IMG/VR virus record: IMGVR_UViG_3300027759_000071
Coordinates: 1 to 64,000 of that record
Strand: one strand, 5' to 3'
Source of the DNA: a virus
DNA: 64,000 nt
The notes beneath the pieces were generated by a model. The model was not told where the DNA came from, made no database searches, and was given only the letters and a program-made list of their open reading frames with translations. The position numbers were made by a program, and so were the translations under genes. Position 1 is the first letter of the stretch. Each line of letters begins with the position of its first letter. Positions 1 through 7,934 of this stretch are shown in pieces.

Positions 1-303
1 AATAAAAAATACACAAATTTAGATGAAAAACAAAAGGGCTTGTTAAAAGAGTATATTAATAACATGTCTAATACATCTAAATTTAAAGATTATTTAGCAG
101 TAGAACTTCCACAAATTGTGAAAGAATTAAAAACAATTAAATCTAAAATATCAGATAAAGTAACTACAATCAAATTGTCAGAAACTATTTCTGTTTTAGA
201 AAAAATGAAAATTGGTAAAACTGTATCTGATAATAATGTTTCATCTATCATGCTTTCTTATGAGTTAATCAAAGAATTAAAATCAAAGGTAAATGTCAAA
301 TAG
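1..303 (+). CDS. Partial gene, C-terminus of unidentified prohead-region protein
   Basis: The reading frame is open from the first base and ends at a TAG at 301-303, so this is the 3' part of a gene that begins outside the window. About 100 residues are visible. They are Lys/Glu-rich and predicted mostly helical, with no Cys, signal peptide or membrane segment. An internal TTG at 40 could be scored as a start, but the frame stays open upstream of it and continues the same composition. The next gene starts 8 bases before its last sense codon. It lies just upstream of a gp21-type protease, where T4 has gp20, gp67 and gp68, so a portal-adjacent or prohead-core role is plausible. I do not recognise the family. 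Confidence 0.6.
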   Translation, partial: NKKYTNLDEKQKGLLKEYINNMSNTSKFKDYLAVELPQIVKELKTIKSKISDKVTTIKLSETISVLEKMKIGKTVSDNNVSSIMLSYELIKELKSKVNVK

Positions 304-880
304 ACTAAAAGAAATAATCAGAGGGATAGTTAAAGAAATCCAAGACGAAAAGGAATTGGAAGAAATGACTGGAACTGGTGCAGTTGCTGGATACGATACT
401 CCAAACGCATTTTCAAAACCTGGCCAAACTGCAAAGAAAAACAAAAGATTAGCTAACGTAACTGGTGGTGAGGTTGTTGATGATTTAGAAGAAGCAAAGG
501 ATTATTTGAAAAACGATGTTCCTGCTAATTCTAAAAAACCATTAGCAATAAAGCCAACGGCAATTAGTTCAGCTGATGCTGGTGGTATTGCTGATAAGAG
601 TGGTATGATATTAGCTAAAGAGGATGAGGAAGCTAGTTTAAATGAAAATCGTTGGTTAGAAATTAAAAACGGAGATGGTTCACCTAAAGCTAAAATGAGC
701 AGAGGTGTAACATCTATCAAACAACAATTGGGTGAAGTAGAGAAATTTGTTAACTGGTATTCTAAAATAAAAAATGAGAATGGGGTTAAAAGAGGAGATT
801 ATTATAAAAGAACAAATAAGAGTTTACATAAGATAAAAGAAAGGTTAATGAATCTTTCAGAAAAAATAAGAACTTTATAA
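293..880 (+). CDS. Putative prohead core-associated protein (unknown family)
   Basis: This protein has 195 aa and its start overlaps the end of the preceding gene, suggesting translational coupling. The N-terminus (RLKEIIRGIVKEI) is an amphipathic helix of a kind that recurs in other genes of this block. It is followed by a Gly/Ala-rich segment, TGTGAVAGYDTP at about residues 26-37, then a Lys-rich charged C-terminus. An SLNE tetrapeptide near residue 116 resembles the LxE-type sites cut by T4-like prohead proteases. The position directly before the protease gene suggests an internal head or core component. That role is inferred from context only. Confidence 0.5.
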   Translation: MSNRLKEIIRGIVKEIQDEKELEEMTGTGAVAGYDTPNAFSKPGQTAKKNKRLANVTGGEVVDDLEEAKDYLKNDVPANSKKPLAIKPTAISSADAGGIADKSGMILAKEDEEASLNENRWLEIKNGDGSPKAKMSRGVTSIKQQLGEVEKFVNWYSKIKNENGVKRGDYYKRTNKSLHKIKERLMNLSEKIRTL

Positions 881-881
881 A

Positions 882-1556
882 ATGCCAGCAGTATCAAAAG
901 CACAACAACGATTTATGGGTATGGTTCATGCAGTACAAAATGGAGACATGGAAGCACCATCTAAAGAAGTTGAAAAAGCAGCTGATTCAATGAGTAAAAA
1001 AGATGCAAAAGATTACGCATCTACATCACATAAAGGTCTACCAAATAAAAAAGAAAATATGAACACATCAATTACAAAATCAAGACTAAAAGAATTAGTT
1101 AAGGAAGTAATGACAGAAGAAACCGAATATCAAGCGTTTTTTGCTAAAGCATTAGAAAAAGCTGGAAAATCTATTCCATCTATGAGTGATGAAGAAAAGA
1201 AAGCTTTTTTTAATAAGATTGATTCTGCTTGGAACGGTAAAGGTGATAAGAATGAAGCATTGGTTGGTGGACAAAAAGAATTAGATGTTGATAAGGATGG
1301 TGATATTGAAGGAGATGATTTAGCAGATTTAAGAGCATCAAAAAACGAAGCTAGAGATTCTAGCGGAAATGAATTTCCTGAACTTGAAGATGTTAAAACA
1401 GCTGTTAAAAAAATAATCCAAAATAATGATGTTGAAAAGCTTTTAAGAAATAAAGTTACTGCTTATCTACAAAAAGAAAAAGGATTTACTGGAGCTGGTA
1501 ATACAAATAGTAGTAGATTATACGATAAAGTAATAAATGATTTACTTAAACACTAA
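882..1556 (+). CDS. DUF3008-like prohead region protein
   Basis: The 224-aa product begins MPAVSKAQQRFMGMVHAVQNG and continues to an ADSMSKKDAKDYAST segment, the pattern of the small DUF3008 family often seen in marine T4-like phages. That domain ends near residue 55. A helical segment (SRLKELVKEVMTEE) similar to the N-terminus of the preceding gene follows, then an acidic DVDKDGDIEGDDLADL stretch resembling an EF-hand-type calcium loop at about residues 129-144. The start lies one base after the previous stop codon, so the genes are co-transcribed. The function of DUF3008 is unknown; the fusion of DUF3008 with extra domains and its place next to the protease suggest an internal head protein. 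Confidence 0.6.
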   Translation: MPAVSKAQQRFMGMVHAVQNGDMEAPSKEVEKAADSMSKKDAKDYASTSHKGLPNKKENMNTSITKSRLKELVKEVMTEETEYQAFFAKALEKAGKSIPSMSDEEKKAFFNKIDSAWNGKGDKNEALVGGQKELDVDKDGDIEGDDLADLRASKNEARDSSGNEFPELEDVKTAVKKIIQNNDVEKLLRNKVTAYLQKEKGFTGAGNTNSSRLYDKVINDLLKH

Positions 1557-1570
1557 GAATTAAATTAAGA

Positions 1571-2167
1571 ATGAAGAATCTTTTAATAGAAACAAAATTA
1601 TTTGAAGGTAAAGTACAAGAAGACGAAGGTGGAAGAACCATTGTTAAAGGTATTCTACAAAGAGCTGGTGCTGAAAATCAAAACGGAAGAATCTATCCTA
1701 GAGAAATCCTAATGAGAGAAGCTAAAAAGTATGAGCAATTCATCAAAGAGCGTAGAGCATTGGGTGAATTAGACCATCCGGATTCTACTGTAATTAACTT
1801 AAAGAATGTTTCTCACAATATTAGAGAGATTCATTGGGACGGTGATGATTTATGTGGAACTGTTGAAGTTCTATCTACTCCATCTGGTAACATCTTAAAA
1901 GAATTATTAAAAGCTGGTATCCTATTAGGTATTTCATCAAGAGGTATGGGTTCTACTCGTAACTTATCTGGAAACAAAGTAGAGGTACAAGAAGATTTTG
2001 AATTGATTGGTTGGGATTTTGTATCTAACCCATCTACACATGGTGCATTTATGGTACCTGTAAACGAATCGGTTAATAGAGGTTTACAACAAATAGGAAC
2101 TGATGTTTGCGGAGACTTCTGTAAAGCACAAGACTTAATGAGAGAAATAATAACTGAAATAGCATAA
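1571..2167 (+). CDS. gp21: Prohead core protease, T4 gp21-like (peptidase S77)
   Basis: This 198-aa protein is the head-maturation serine protease that in T4 digests the scaffold and trims capsid proteins after prohead assembly. Family landmarks are NGRIYP at residues 38-43, GELDHP at 65-70 with the catalytic-type His69, and GISSRGMG at 120-127, which carries the nucleophile Ser (Ser122 or Ser123). A WDFVSNPS segment follows at 148-155. The length is close to T4 gp21 (about 212 aa). The gene sits between core-like genes and upstream of the scaffold and capsid genes, as in T4. Its upstream leader is A/T-rich without a clear Shine-Dalgarno sequence. The identification rests on the combination of motifs and gene order and is firm. 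Confidence 0.92.
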   Translation: MKNLLIETKLFEGKVQEDEGGRTIVKGILQRAGAENQNGRIYPREILMREAKKYEQFIKERRALGELDHPDSTVINLKNVSHNIREIHWDGDDLCGTVEVLSTPSGNILKELLKAGILLGISSRGMGSTRNLSGNKVEVQEDFELIGWDFVSNPSTHGAFMVPVNESVNRGLQQIGTDVCGDFCKAQDLMREIITEIA

Positions 2168-2169
2168 TA

Positions 2170-2715
2170 ATGGCAAAGAACTTTGATATATACGATTTCG
2201 TACACAACAATAAGATAACCTTAAAAGTTGATGGCAATAAAGGAACTACTGTAGCGAAAGCATACAATGATATCCGTAAAACTAACTTGAAAGAAGTAAA
2301 GATAGTTAATGGTAAATTCAGTTTAGCTGAAAACTTAGAAGATAGAAAATTATCAAATGAAGTTAAAAAACACTTCTTAGAGATTATTTCTACTTACAAT
2401 ACTTTCCAAGACCAAATGAGAAGACAATCTGATTTGACTGAAGTTGCAAATACTTTAGGTGCTATCGTTGAGGCTGCAAAAGAAATGACATTAAGAGAAA
2501 GCGGTGATTGGTTTGATGCAGTGACTGTAAAAAGAAATATGACTGAATTAGATAAGTTAGGTAAATCGTTTGATAAGTTTGCTGTTGAAGCAAACTCAAT
2601 GGATGAAAGATTACATTCTTTATATGAAGATATGGGTCACATCTTAAATCGTTACTATGAAATCGCTGATATCTCTGTAGATACAATGAAAGAAAGATTA
2701 GGTAAAAAGAAATAA
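2170..2715 (+). CDS. Hypothetical protein in the prohead operon
   Basis: This 181-aa protein begins two bases after the protease stop codon and is followed by another gene two bases after its own stop, so it belongs to the prohead operon. The N-terminal 55 residues look like a small beta-rich unit (KITLKVDGNKGTTVAKAY). The rest is predicted helical and rich in Glu, Lys and Met, with no Cys or transmembrane segment. I do not recognise a named family. Position and helical charged composition suit a minor core or head-assembly protein, but nothing in the sequence fixes a function. Confidence 0.5.
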   Translation: MAKNFDIYDFVHNNKITLKVDGNKGTTVAKAYNDIRKTNLKEVKIVNGKFSLAENLEDRKLSNEVKKHFLEIISTYNTFQDQMRRQSDLTEVANTLGAIVEAAKEMTLRESGDWFDAVTVKRNMTELDKLGKSFDKFAVEANSMDERLHSLYEDMGHILNRYYEIADISVDTMKERLGKKK

Positions 2716-2717
2716 TT

Positions 2718-3551
2718 ATGATTCGTTTAGGTGGTTTAATATCGCAAAAAGCATTTGGTAAATTTGAAATGGGTAAAGTAATTTCAAATCCATTTGCAAC
2801 GGCATTCATTAAAGAAGGTGAAGGTGAAGACCATGAAGTTTCTATGGCAAACAATTCATTGGATACCATTATTAAAATGGCAACTGAATTGAAAGCTAAA
2901 ATGGGAGAAAACGAAAAGGATATTCCTGCTTGGATTCAAGACCATATTACTAACGCAGCTAATTTTATTTCACAAGCATCAACTAACTATCACGAATACG
3001 GAACAAACGAATCGGTAAATGAAGGAGCTGGTAGAGAAGCAATGGGAATTGCTAAATTTACTGGTACTCGTGCAATTGCAGTACAAAAATTTATAGATGA
3101 TTTTAATTTGAACGCTAAAAAGCTTTTTAACTTTATAGCTAAAGGAAAATTAAAAGATAGAATGGACTTTGCAACAGCAATAAGTGGAACACGTGGTAAC
3201 AAATATCAAGGTAATTTTGTAGGTATGTTCGGAGAAGGTACACTAAACGAAGATTCTGAAACAAAGAGATTGGAAATGCTAATTAAAAACTTGGAAGAAA
3301 CAAATAAACTATTAGTACAACAACTTAAAGATAATAAAAGTTTAGCAAATAATAAAAAAGAAAATATTAAAAAATCAATAGTACTAAACTTAGATTTAAT
3401 TAACTATTATAAAAAATGGTTAAAGGATTATCAATCAGCTGCAAACGAATCATTAGTAAACGAAGACGGCCCTTGTTGGAAAGGATATAAGCAAGTTGGT
3501 ATGAAAGATAAGGGTGGCAAGCAAGTTCCTAATTGTGTTCCAAATAAATAA
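2718..3551 (+). CDS. Putative prohead core/structural protein with C-terminal Cys-Trp motif
   Basis: The 277-aa product has a segment DIPAWIQDHITNAANFISQA near residues 58-77 that I associate with head-region proteins of marine T4-like phages. A helical charged middle follows. The distinctive C-terminal tail has a CWKGYKQVGMKDKGG core ending VPNCVPNK, with two Cys 25 residues apart. Three (L/V)NE tripeptides occur, in SVNEGAG, TLNEDS and LVNEDG, and could be prohead protease sites. It is the last gene before a 199-bp gap containing a promoter-like motif, so it probably ends the first head operon. The functional assignment is contextual. Confidence 0.5.
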   Translation: MIRLGGLISQKAFGKFEMGKVISNPFATAFIKEGEGEDHEVSMANNSLDTIIKMATELKAKMGENEKDIPAWIQDHITNAANFISQASTNYHEYGTNESVNEGAGREAMGIAKFTGTRAIAVQKFIDDFNLNAKKLFNFIAKGKLKDRMDFATAISGTRGNKYQGNFVGMFGEGTLNEDSETKRLEMLIKNLEETNKLLVQQLKDNKSLANNKKENIKKSIVLNLDLINYYKKWLKDYQSAANESLVNEDGPCWKGYKQVGMKDKGGKQVPNCVPNK

Positions 3552-3595
3552 ATTCTAAAGAAAAGTATAGTTTTTTTACGTTTTGTAAAATTTTA

Positions 3596-3605
3596 TATAT
3601 TTATT
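3596..3605 (+). promoter_or_regulatory. Late-promoter-like motif upstream of scaffold gene
   Basis: TATATTTATT matches the recurrent ATATTTATA motif of this window except at the last base. It lies 145 bp before the scaffold start, much further than the other copies, leaving a long leader with two potential hairpins (3615-3632 and 3700-3725). Confidence 0.4.
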
Positions 3606-3614
3606 CTTAATAAT

Positions 3615-3725
3615 AACCTATTAATTTAGGTTTTTCTATTGGTAAATGAATACTCTCGTTCTATGAGAAGTGACCAAAACGCCAATCAAAAACATACATT
3701 GAAGTCCACAAATTTAATGACTTCA
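3615..3725 (+). promoter_or_regulatory. Structured 5' leader of the scaffold-capsid operon
   Basis: Two inverted repeats can be read directly. AACCTA at 3615-3620 pairs with TAGGTT at 3627-3632 and is followed by a short T run. TGAAGTC at 3700-3706 pairs with GACTTCA at 3719-3725 across a 12-nt loop. The second ends 25 bases before the scaffold ATG. The first could act as a weak terminator or attenuator and the second could control translation or mRNA stability. No experimental support is available from sequence alone. Confidence 0.35.
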
Positions 3726-3750
3726 GAAATCCGATAAATAAGGAAAACAA

Positions 3751-4869
3751 ATGGCAAGTTCAAAATTGTTGAAAGAAGCAATTGCTGATGCTAAAGCTGT
3801 ACGTGAAACTGCTATCGCTAATGCTAAAATCGCACTAGAAGAAGCATTTACTCCTCGTTTACAATCTATCTTATCTCAAAAATTACAAGCCGAAATGGAA
3901 GGTGATGAAGAAGATACGGAAGATGCAGTAAATGAAGATAATGATACTTCAAGTGAAATAGCTAAAGGTGATAACAAACAACCTGCAGATAAAGCAAATT
4001 CAGCACAAACTGACCTAAGTGGAATCTCTAAACAATCTGGTGAGCCAGGTAGCGAAGGTGAAGAAACTAAAGTTAAAGACCTTACTGAAGGCGAAGATGA
4101 GTTTGGTGCAGAAGAAGAAATTCCTGCAGAAGAACCAGCAGCTATGGAAGGTGAAGACATGGCTCCAGAAATGGACATGGATGCAGATGACGAAGATGAG
4201 TTAGATTTAGAATCTATCATCAGAGAGTTAGAAGCACAAATCGCAGGTGAAGAAAGTGAGGAAGAAATTCCTGCTGAAGCACCAGCTATGGAAGGTGAAG
4301 AAGCGCCGGTTGAAGAACCAGTAGCAGCTGAACCAACTGAAGCACCAGCAGTAGAGGGTGAAGACCCAGCTATGGCTGATGATGAAATTGACTTAGACGA
4401 GATTCTAAGAGAAATGGGATACGGAGAAGATGAAGCTGAAGAAGAAAAAGCTGACGATGCAACTGAAACTCAGGCTAAAATGGAATCATTACAGTCTGAA
4501 TTAGAAGAAGCATTAGCAGTAATTAAATCTTTAAAAGGAACAATCAACGAAGTAAACCTTTTAAACGCTAAATTACTTTACACAAACAAATTGTTCAGAA
4601 GTTATAACCTAACTAACGAACAAAAAGTTAAAGTTGTAGAAAATTTAGACAGAACTTCTAACGTAAGAGAAGTTAAATTAGTTTACGCAACACTTTCTGA
4701 ATCAATGAAATTCACAGGAACTGAAAGAAAAGTAGCTCAAGTTAAAAAGAACATTACCGAAGGTATTGCTTCTAAGGCTCAAGCTTCAACAGCTCCTAAA
4801 AAAGAAATTATTTCTGAAAGTAATGAATTAGCAAATCGCTTTAAGCAATTAGCTGGTATCATAAAATAA
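3751..4869 (+). CDS. gp22: Prohead scaffolding core protein, T4 gp22-like
   Basis: This 372-aa protein fits the major scaffold that fills the T4-like prohead and is destroyed by the gp21 protease. It has a helical N-terminus (SKLLKEAIADAKAV). A long, strongly acidic low-complexity middle follows at about residues 50-245, with repeated EEEIPAE and AMEGE units. The C-terminal half is a predicted coiled coil: MESLQSELEEALAVIKSLKG, then LNAKLLYTNKLFRSYNLT near residue 272. The sequence ends ELANRFKQLAGIIK. The capsid gene follows 24 bp downstream, the T4 order 21-22-23. The leader AAGGAAAAC before ATG is one of the few with partial Shine-Dalgarno character, fitting a highly expressed gene. Confidence 0.88.
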   Translation: MASSKLLKEAIADAKAVRETAIANAKIALEEAFTPRLQSILSQKLQAEMEGDEEDTEDAVNEDNDTSSEIAKGDNKQPADKANSAQTDLSGISKQSGEPGSEGEETKVKDLTEGEDEFGAEEEIPAEEPAAMEGEDMAPEMDMDADDEDELDLESIIRELEAQIAGEESEEEIPAEAPAMEGEEAPVEEPVAAEPTEAPAVEGEDPAMADDEIDLDEILREMGYGEDEAEEEKADDATETQAKMESLQSELEEALAVIKSLKGTINEVNLLNAKLLYTNKLFRSYNLTNEQKVKVVENLDRTSNVREVKLVYATLSESMKFTGTERKVAQVKKNITEGIASKAQASTAPKKEIISESNELANRFKQLAGIIK

Positions 4870-4893
4870 TAATCCATAAAAAAATAAATAAAA

Positions 4894-6549
4894 ATGGCAA
4901 ATTTTGATTTAAGCAAACTTATGGAAGGCAAGAACCCACAAGCGGTAATGTTGGCTGAAACACGTCAATTGAAAAGCAAATGGGAGAAAACAGGTCTTCT
5001 TGAAGGTATGAAAGATAGAGACCAACACTCTATGGCAGTTCTATTAGAGAACCAAGCTAAACAATTGTTGGATGAGGCAACTCAAACAGGTACATCATCA
5101 GGATCAGAAGAATGGTCTGGTGTTGCTTTACCTTTAGTAAGAAGAATCTTCGGAGAAATCGCATCTAAGGAATTCGTTAGTGTTCAACCAATGAACCTTC
5201 CTTCAGGTCTTATTTTCTTCTTAGACTTCAAATATGGTTCTTCTCAAGGTGCACAAGGACAATTCGCTGGTAAATCACTTTTTGGTGGTACTAACGTAAC
5301 TGGTTCAGCAGCTAACTTCGGTAGAACTGACGCAGCAATAGGTGGTTTATATGGTGAAGGACGTTATGGCTATTCAGTAAATGATGCAGTTTCTGCAGCA
5401 GCAACTGGTAAAGCAAATGCAACAGTAGCTAACACATTCTCATCAGCATCTGCAACATGGTCTGATGTTGGATTTGATGCATCTTTATCTGCATCTGTAG
5501 CAGCTGGTGACATTGTTAAATTAACAATTGCAAAAGCTAGTATTTCTACTACTGCTGACACTGAAGCAGTTCGTTCATTCGCTGTAAACAACGCAGCTGT
5601 TGCTTCTCAAATTGGTCAATTCAACTATGTATCTGGTACAAATGTTGTATTGTTCGTTTCTGCATCTGATATAACTGATTTCTATACGACTGGTGGTGAG
5701 ACTATCACTGTAACTTATTCTGAAGTTCCTGTAGCTTACGATAGAGGTGATTTCGAAGATTCAACTGCAAACTCTGCTGGTAACACAACAACTGCATTGG
5801 ATATTCCTGAAATCGATCTTGAATTAAAATCAGAGGCTATCGTTGCTAAGACTCGTAAGTTGAAAGCAGTATGGACTCCTGAATTAGCACAAGATTTGAA
5901 TGCATATCATTCAATCGATGCTGAAGCTGAATTAACTTCTATGTTATCTGATTATATCTCTTTAGAGATTGATTTAGAAATCTTAGATATGTTAAAATCA
6001 AACGCTTTGACTACTGAATACTGGTCTACAACTGTAGGTGAGGAATATGTACAAGGTGCTTGGTCTAATATCGGTGGTTCTTCAAATGCATACACAAAGA
6101 ATGCATGGTTTCAAACTTTAGGTGTTAAATTGAACAAAGTATCTAACAAGATTCATCAATTAACATTAAGAGGTGGTGCTAACTTTATCGTTGCTTCTCC
6201 TGATGTTTGTACTGTTTTAGAATCAATTCCTGGATTCGTTGTAAATGCAGATAAAGATGCAATGCAGTTCGCTGCTGGTGTTACTGCAGTTGGTTCTATG
6301 AGTAATAGATACACAGTTTACAAAAACCCTTACATGACTTCTAACGAAATCTTGATGGGTTATAGAGGTAACAACTTCTTAGAGACTGGTGCTGTTTACG
6401 CTCCATATGTACCATTGATTATGACTCCATTAGTGTATGACCCTCAAAACTTCACACCAAGACGTGGAGTTATGACTAGATACGCTAAGAAGATGGTCCG
6501 CCCTGAGTACTACGGGAAGATTTATGTTAAAGATTTAGCTTCTATCTAA
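4894..6549 (+). CDS. gp23: Major capsid protein, T4 gp23-like
   Basis: This 551-aa protein forms the hexameric shell of the head and is close in length to T4 gp23 (521 aa). Diagnostic segments include GVALPLVRRIFGEI near residue 76, the SGLIFFLDFKYG strand near 104, and the C-terminal RYAKKMVRPEYYGKIYVKDL. An N-terminal propeptide is suggested by LDE at residues 59-61, followed by ATQTG; this matches the LxE preference of the prohead protease and lies close to the T4 cleavage site at Glu65. Residues about 165-300 are a low-complexity Ala/Ser/Thr-rich insertion, in the region where T4 gp23 also has an inserted domain. A strong terminator follows, so this gene ends the head operon. Confidence 0.95.
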   Translation: MANFDLSKLMEGKNPQAVMLAETRQLKSKWEKTGLLEGMKDRDQHSMAVLLENQAKQLLDEATQTGTSSGSEEWSGVALPLVRRIFGEIASKEFVSVQPMNLPSGLIFFLDFKYGSSQGAQGQFAGKSLFGGTNVTGSAANFGRTDAAIGGLYGEGRYGYSVNDAVSAAATGKANATVANTFSSASATWSDVGFDASLSASVAAGDIVKLTIAKASISTTADTEAVRSFAVNNAAVASQIGQFNYVSGTNVVLFVSASDITDFYTTGGETITVTYSEVPVAYDRGDFEDSTANSAGNTTTALDIPEIDLELKSEAIVAKTRKLKAVWTPELAQDLNAYHSIDAEAELTSMLSDYISLEIDLEILDMLKSNALTTEYWSTTVGEEYVQGAWSNIGGSSNAYTKNAWFQTLGVKLNKVSNKIHQLTLRGGANFIVASPDVCTVLESIPGFVVNADKDAMQFAAGVTAVGSMSNRYTVYKNPYMTSNEILMGYRGNNFLETGAVYAPYVPLIMTPLVYDPQNFTPRRGVMTRYAKKMVRPEYYGKIYVKDLASI

Positions 6550-6613
6550 GGATAAAAGTTAGGTTTATAACTAGATTTTTAAGTAATAATCTTAGATATA
6601 GTCTAATAAAATT

Positions 6614-6639
6614 GGGAAGAAGAAATTCTTCCCTTTTTT
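6614..6639 (+). terminator. Intrinsic terminator after the capsid gene
   Basis: GGGAAGAA (6614-6621) pairs perfectly with TTCTTCCC (6626-6633) around a GAAA tetraloop, followed directly by six T residues. It is the clearest terminator in the window and closes the head operon. Confidence 0.9.
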
Positions 6640-6661
6640 ATGCTCTTTTGGTAGAATTCTG

Positions 6662-6671
6662 TATATTTATA
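6662..6671 (+). promoter_or_regulatory. Late-promoter-like motif upstream of homing endonuclease
   Basis: TATATTTATA lies 17 bp before the ATG at 6689 and just downstream of the capsid terminator, so it would start a new transcript. Confidence 0.55.
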
Positions 6672-6688
6672 TAAAACAATAGAATATT

Positions 6689-7252
6689 ATGGATGTTATT
6701 TACAAAATTAGTTCACCAAAAGGAAAAGTTTACATTGGTAGAACAAACAACTTTGATGGTAGGATGGCCGAACACAAATGTAATGCTCTAACAAAGAAAT
6801 CAAAAAACTCATTACATAAAGCCATTAGAAAGTATGGGTGGGATAATATGACAAAAGAAATTTTAGTTGAGATAGACCCATCACAAGCTCAAAAAATAGA
6901 AGAAGAATTCATACTAGCTTATGATTCAGTAAAGAGAGGATACAACGATACCTATAATGGTGGGGGTGGTAGTAGATGGGAAGGTAGGTATGATACAAAA
7001 GAGTATGCAGAATTTGTTGAAAAAATGAAAGTAATCAATGGTGGTGCTAATAATGGTATGTTCGGCAAATCGCATAAAGATTCTACAATGGATGCTATGA
7101 AAGCTAAAGCCAAAGGCCGTTTCACATTAGATTGGTATAGGGAAAGAAATGGTGATGTAGAAGGTGAGAGATTATATGAGGAGAGGAGAGTATGGTTAAA
7201 GAGTAGAAATTTGAAGAAAGATGAGAATGGTAGATTTTTAAAAGCAAAGTAA
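6689..7252 (+). CDS. GIY-YIG homing endonuclease with NUMOD3 motif
   Basis: This 187-aa protein is a free-standing selfish nuclease of the Seg-like class. The GIY-YIG domain occupies about residues 1-95. It has a variant first motif (VIYKI), then VYIGRT at 14-19 with the catalytic-type Arg18, a KAIRKYGW helix near 44-51, an EEEF segment near 71-74 carrying the metal-binding Glu, and the closing GYN-T-NGGGG. A NUMOD3-like DNA-binding segment, GGANNGMFGKSH, lies near 118-129, followed by a basic C-terminus. It has its own promoter-like motif and sits between two virion genes, where such elements commonly insert. There is no sign that it lies in an intron: both flanking genes look complete. Confidence 0.88.
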   Translation: MDVIYKISSPKGKVYIGRTNNFDGRMAEHKCNALTKKSKNSLHKAIRKYGWDNMTKEILVEIDPSQAQKIEEEFILAYDSVKRGYNDTYNGGGGSRWEGRYDTKEYAEFVEKMKVINGGANNGMFGKSHKDSTMDAMKAKAKGRFTLDWYRERNGDVEGERLYEERRVWLKSRNLKKDENGRFLKAK

Positions 7253-7270
7253 AGGTTTCCTAAACATTCT

Positions 7271-7280
7271 TATATTTATA
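7271..7280 (+). promoter_or_regulatory. Late-promoter-like motif (TATATTTATAGGT)
   Basis: TATATTTATA followed by GGT lies 23 bp before the ATG at 7304. The GGT extension is shared with the copies at 7925, 18220 and 25598. Confidence 0.6.
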
Positions 7281-7303
7281 GGTAGAAAACAAATTAAAAT
7301 AAA

Positions 7304-7852
7304 ATGGGACAAATAAAAGGAAATCCAACACCATCGTATCAAGATCAGGCATACGAAACATTAAGACCAAATGATAGAACTAATAGAAATTTAGGTACAT
7401 CACCTGTAATGATTAATCATAATACAACATTAACTGCAGTAATTGATTCAACCTTTGCAACTGATGCAGATGTAGAAGCATCTGCCCCAATAATGAAAGG
7501 TAAAACGGATTTAAGTTCAGCTACTGGAACTGTAACTTATGATTGTTCAAATGGAAAAAGAGTATTCTCACATTTTGGAGTGAATGCATCGGCAAATTGG
7601 ATAGCAGACTTTACTAATTTACCAATGAGTAATAATGAAGCACATTATATAACTGTAATATCTTCTAATGGAAGTTCAAATGCAAATACATATTTTATAA
7701 ATGGAATAAAAATTGATGGTGTAAATGCAATATGGACTGCAAGTTGGAGTAGTGGTGCAAAAAACACATATTACATCTATAAGTTTGTAATTGTAAATAC
7801 TGTATCTGGTCCTGTGGTTTATGGAGATAGAGTAACAACTATACCACAATAA
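7304..7852 (+). CDS. Hypothetical virion protein, beta-rich fibre-like C-terminus
   Basis: This 182-aa protein has no recognised catalytic motif. Its first 40 residues are polar and rich in Asn, Arg and Pro. The remainder is predicted beta-strand, with a DFTNLPMSNNEAHYITVISS segment and an IKIDGVNAIWTASWSS segment. These resemble the beta-sandwich ends of fibre proteins in cyanophage and pelagiphage T4-like viruses, where such sequences often follow fibre repeats. It stands as a single-gene transcription unit, with a promoter motif in front and a terminator behind. A role as a head decoration, whisker or fibre protein is possible; the sequence does not decide. Confidence 0.5.
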   Translation: MGQIKGNPTPSYQDQAYETLRPNDRTNRNLGTSPVMINHNTTLTAVIDSTFATDADVEASAPIMKGKTDLSSATGTVTYDCSNGKRVFSHFGVNASANWIADFTNLPMSNNEAHYITVISSNGSSNANTYFINGIKIDGVNAIWTASWSSGAKNTYYIYKFVIVNTVSGPVVYGDRVTTIPQ

Positions 7853-7869
7853 AAATCAAATATATACAT

Positions 7870-7900
7870 AAAAGGAGATACTAAAACTATCTCCTTTTTT
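7870..7900 (+). terminator. Intrinsic terminator, copy A of repeated terminator-promoter module
   Basis: AAAAGGAGATA (7870-7880) pairs with TATCTCCTTTT (7888-7898) around a CTAAAAC loop, followed by a T-rich tract. A nearly identical copy stands at 9481-9511. Confidence 0.85.
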
Positions 7901-7924
7901 ATTTTTACTCCTTTTCAACATTTT

Positions 7925-7934
7925 AATATTTATA
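7925..7934 (+). promoter_or_regulatory. Late-promoter-like motif (AATATTTATAGGT)
   Basis: AATATTTATA with a following GGT lies 35 bp before the ATG at 7970 and directly after a terminator. Confidence 0.6.

Larger units (their letters stand above)
7870..7934 (+). repeat. 65-bp direct repeat, copy A (terminator plus promoter motif)
   Basis: The 65 bases from the terminator stem to the end of the ATATTTATA motif match 9481-9545 at about 59 of 65 positions, without gaps, by hand alignment. The two copies bracket the LRR gene and the AlkB-like gene. Confidence 0.85.

Noticed and set aside
40-303. TTG at 40 as the start of an 87-aa gene.
   Set aside because: The same frame is open to the first base of the window with the same composition, so a gene truncated by the window edge is the simpler reading.
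6689-7252. Homing endonuclease as part of a group I intron in the capsid gene.
   Set aside because: The capsid protein is complete up to its expected C-terminus and is followed by a terminator before the endonuclease; no split exon is seen.
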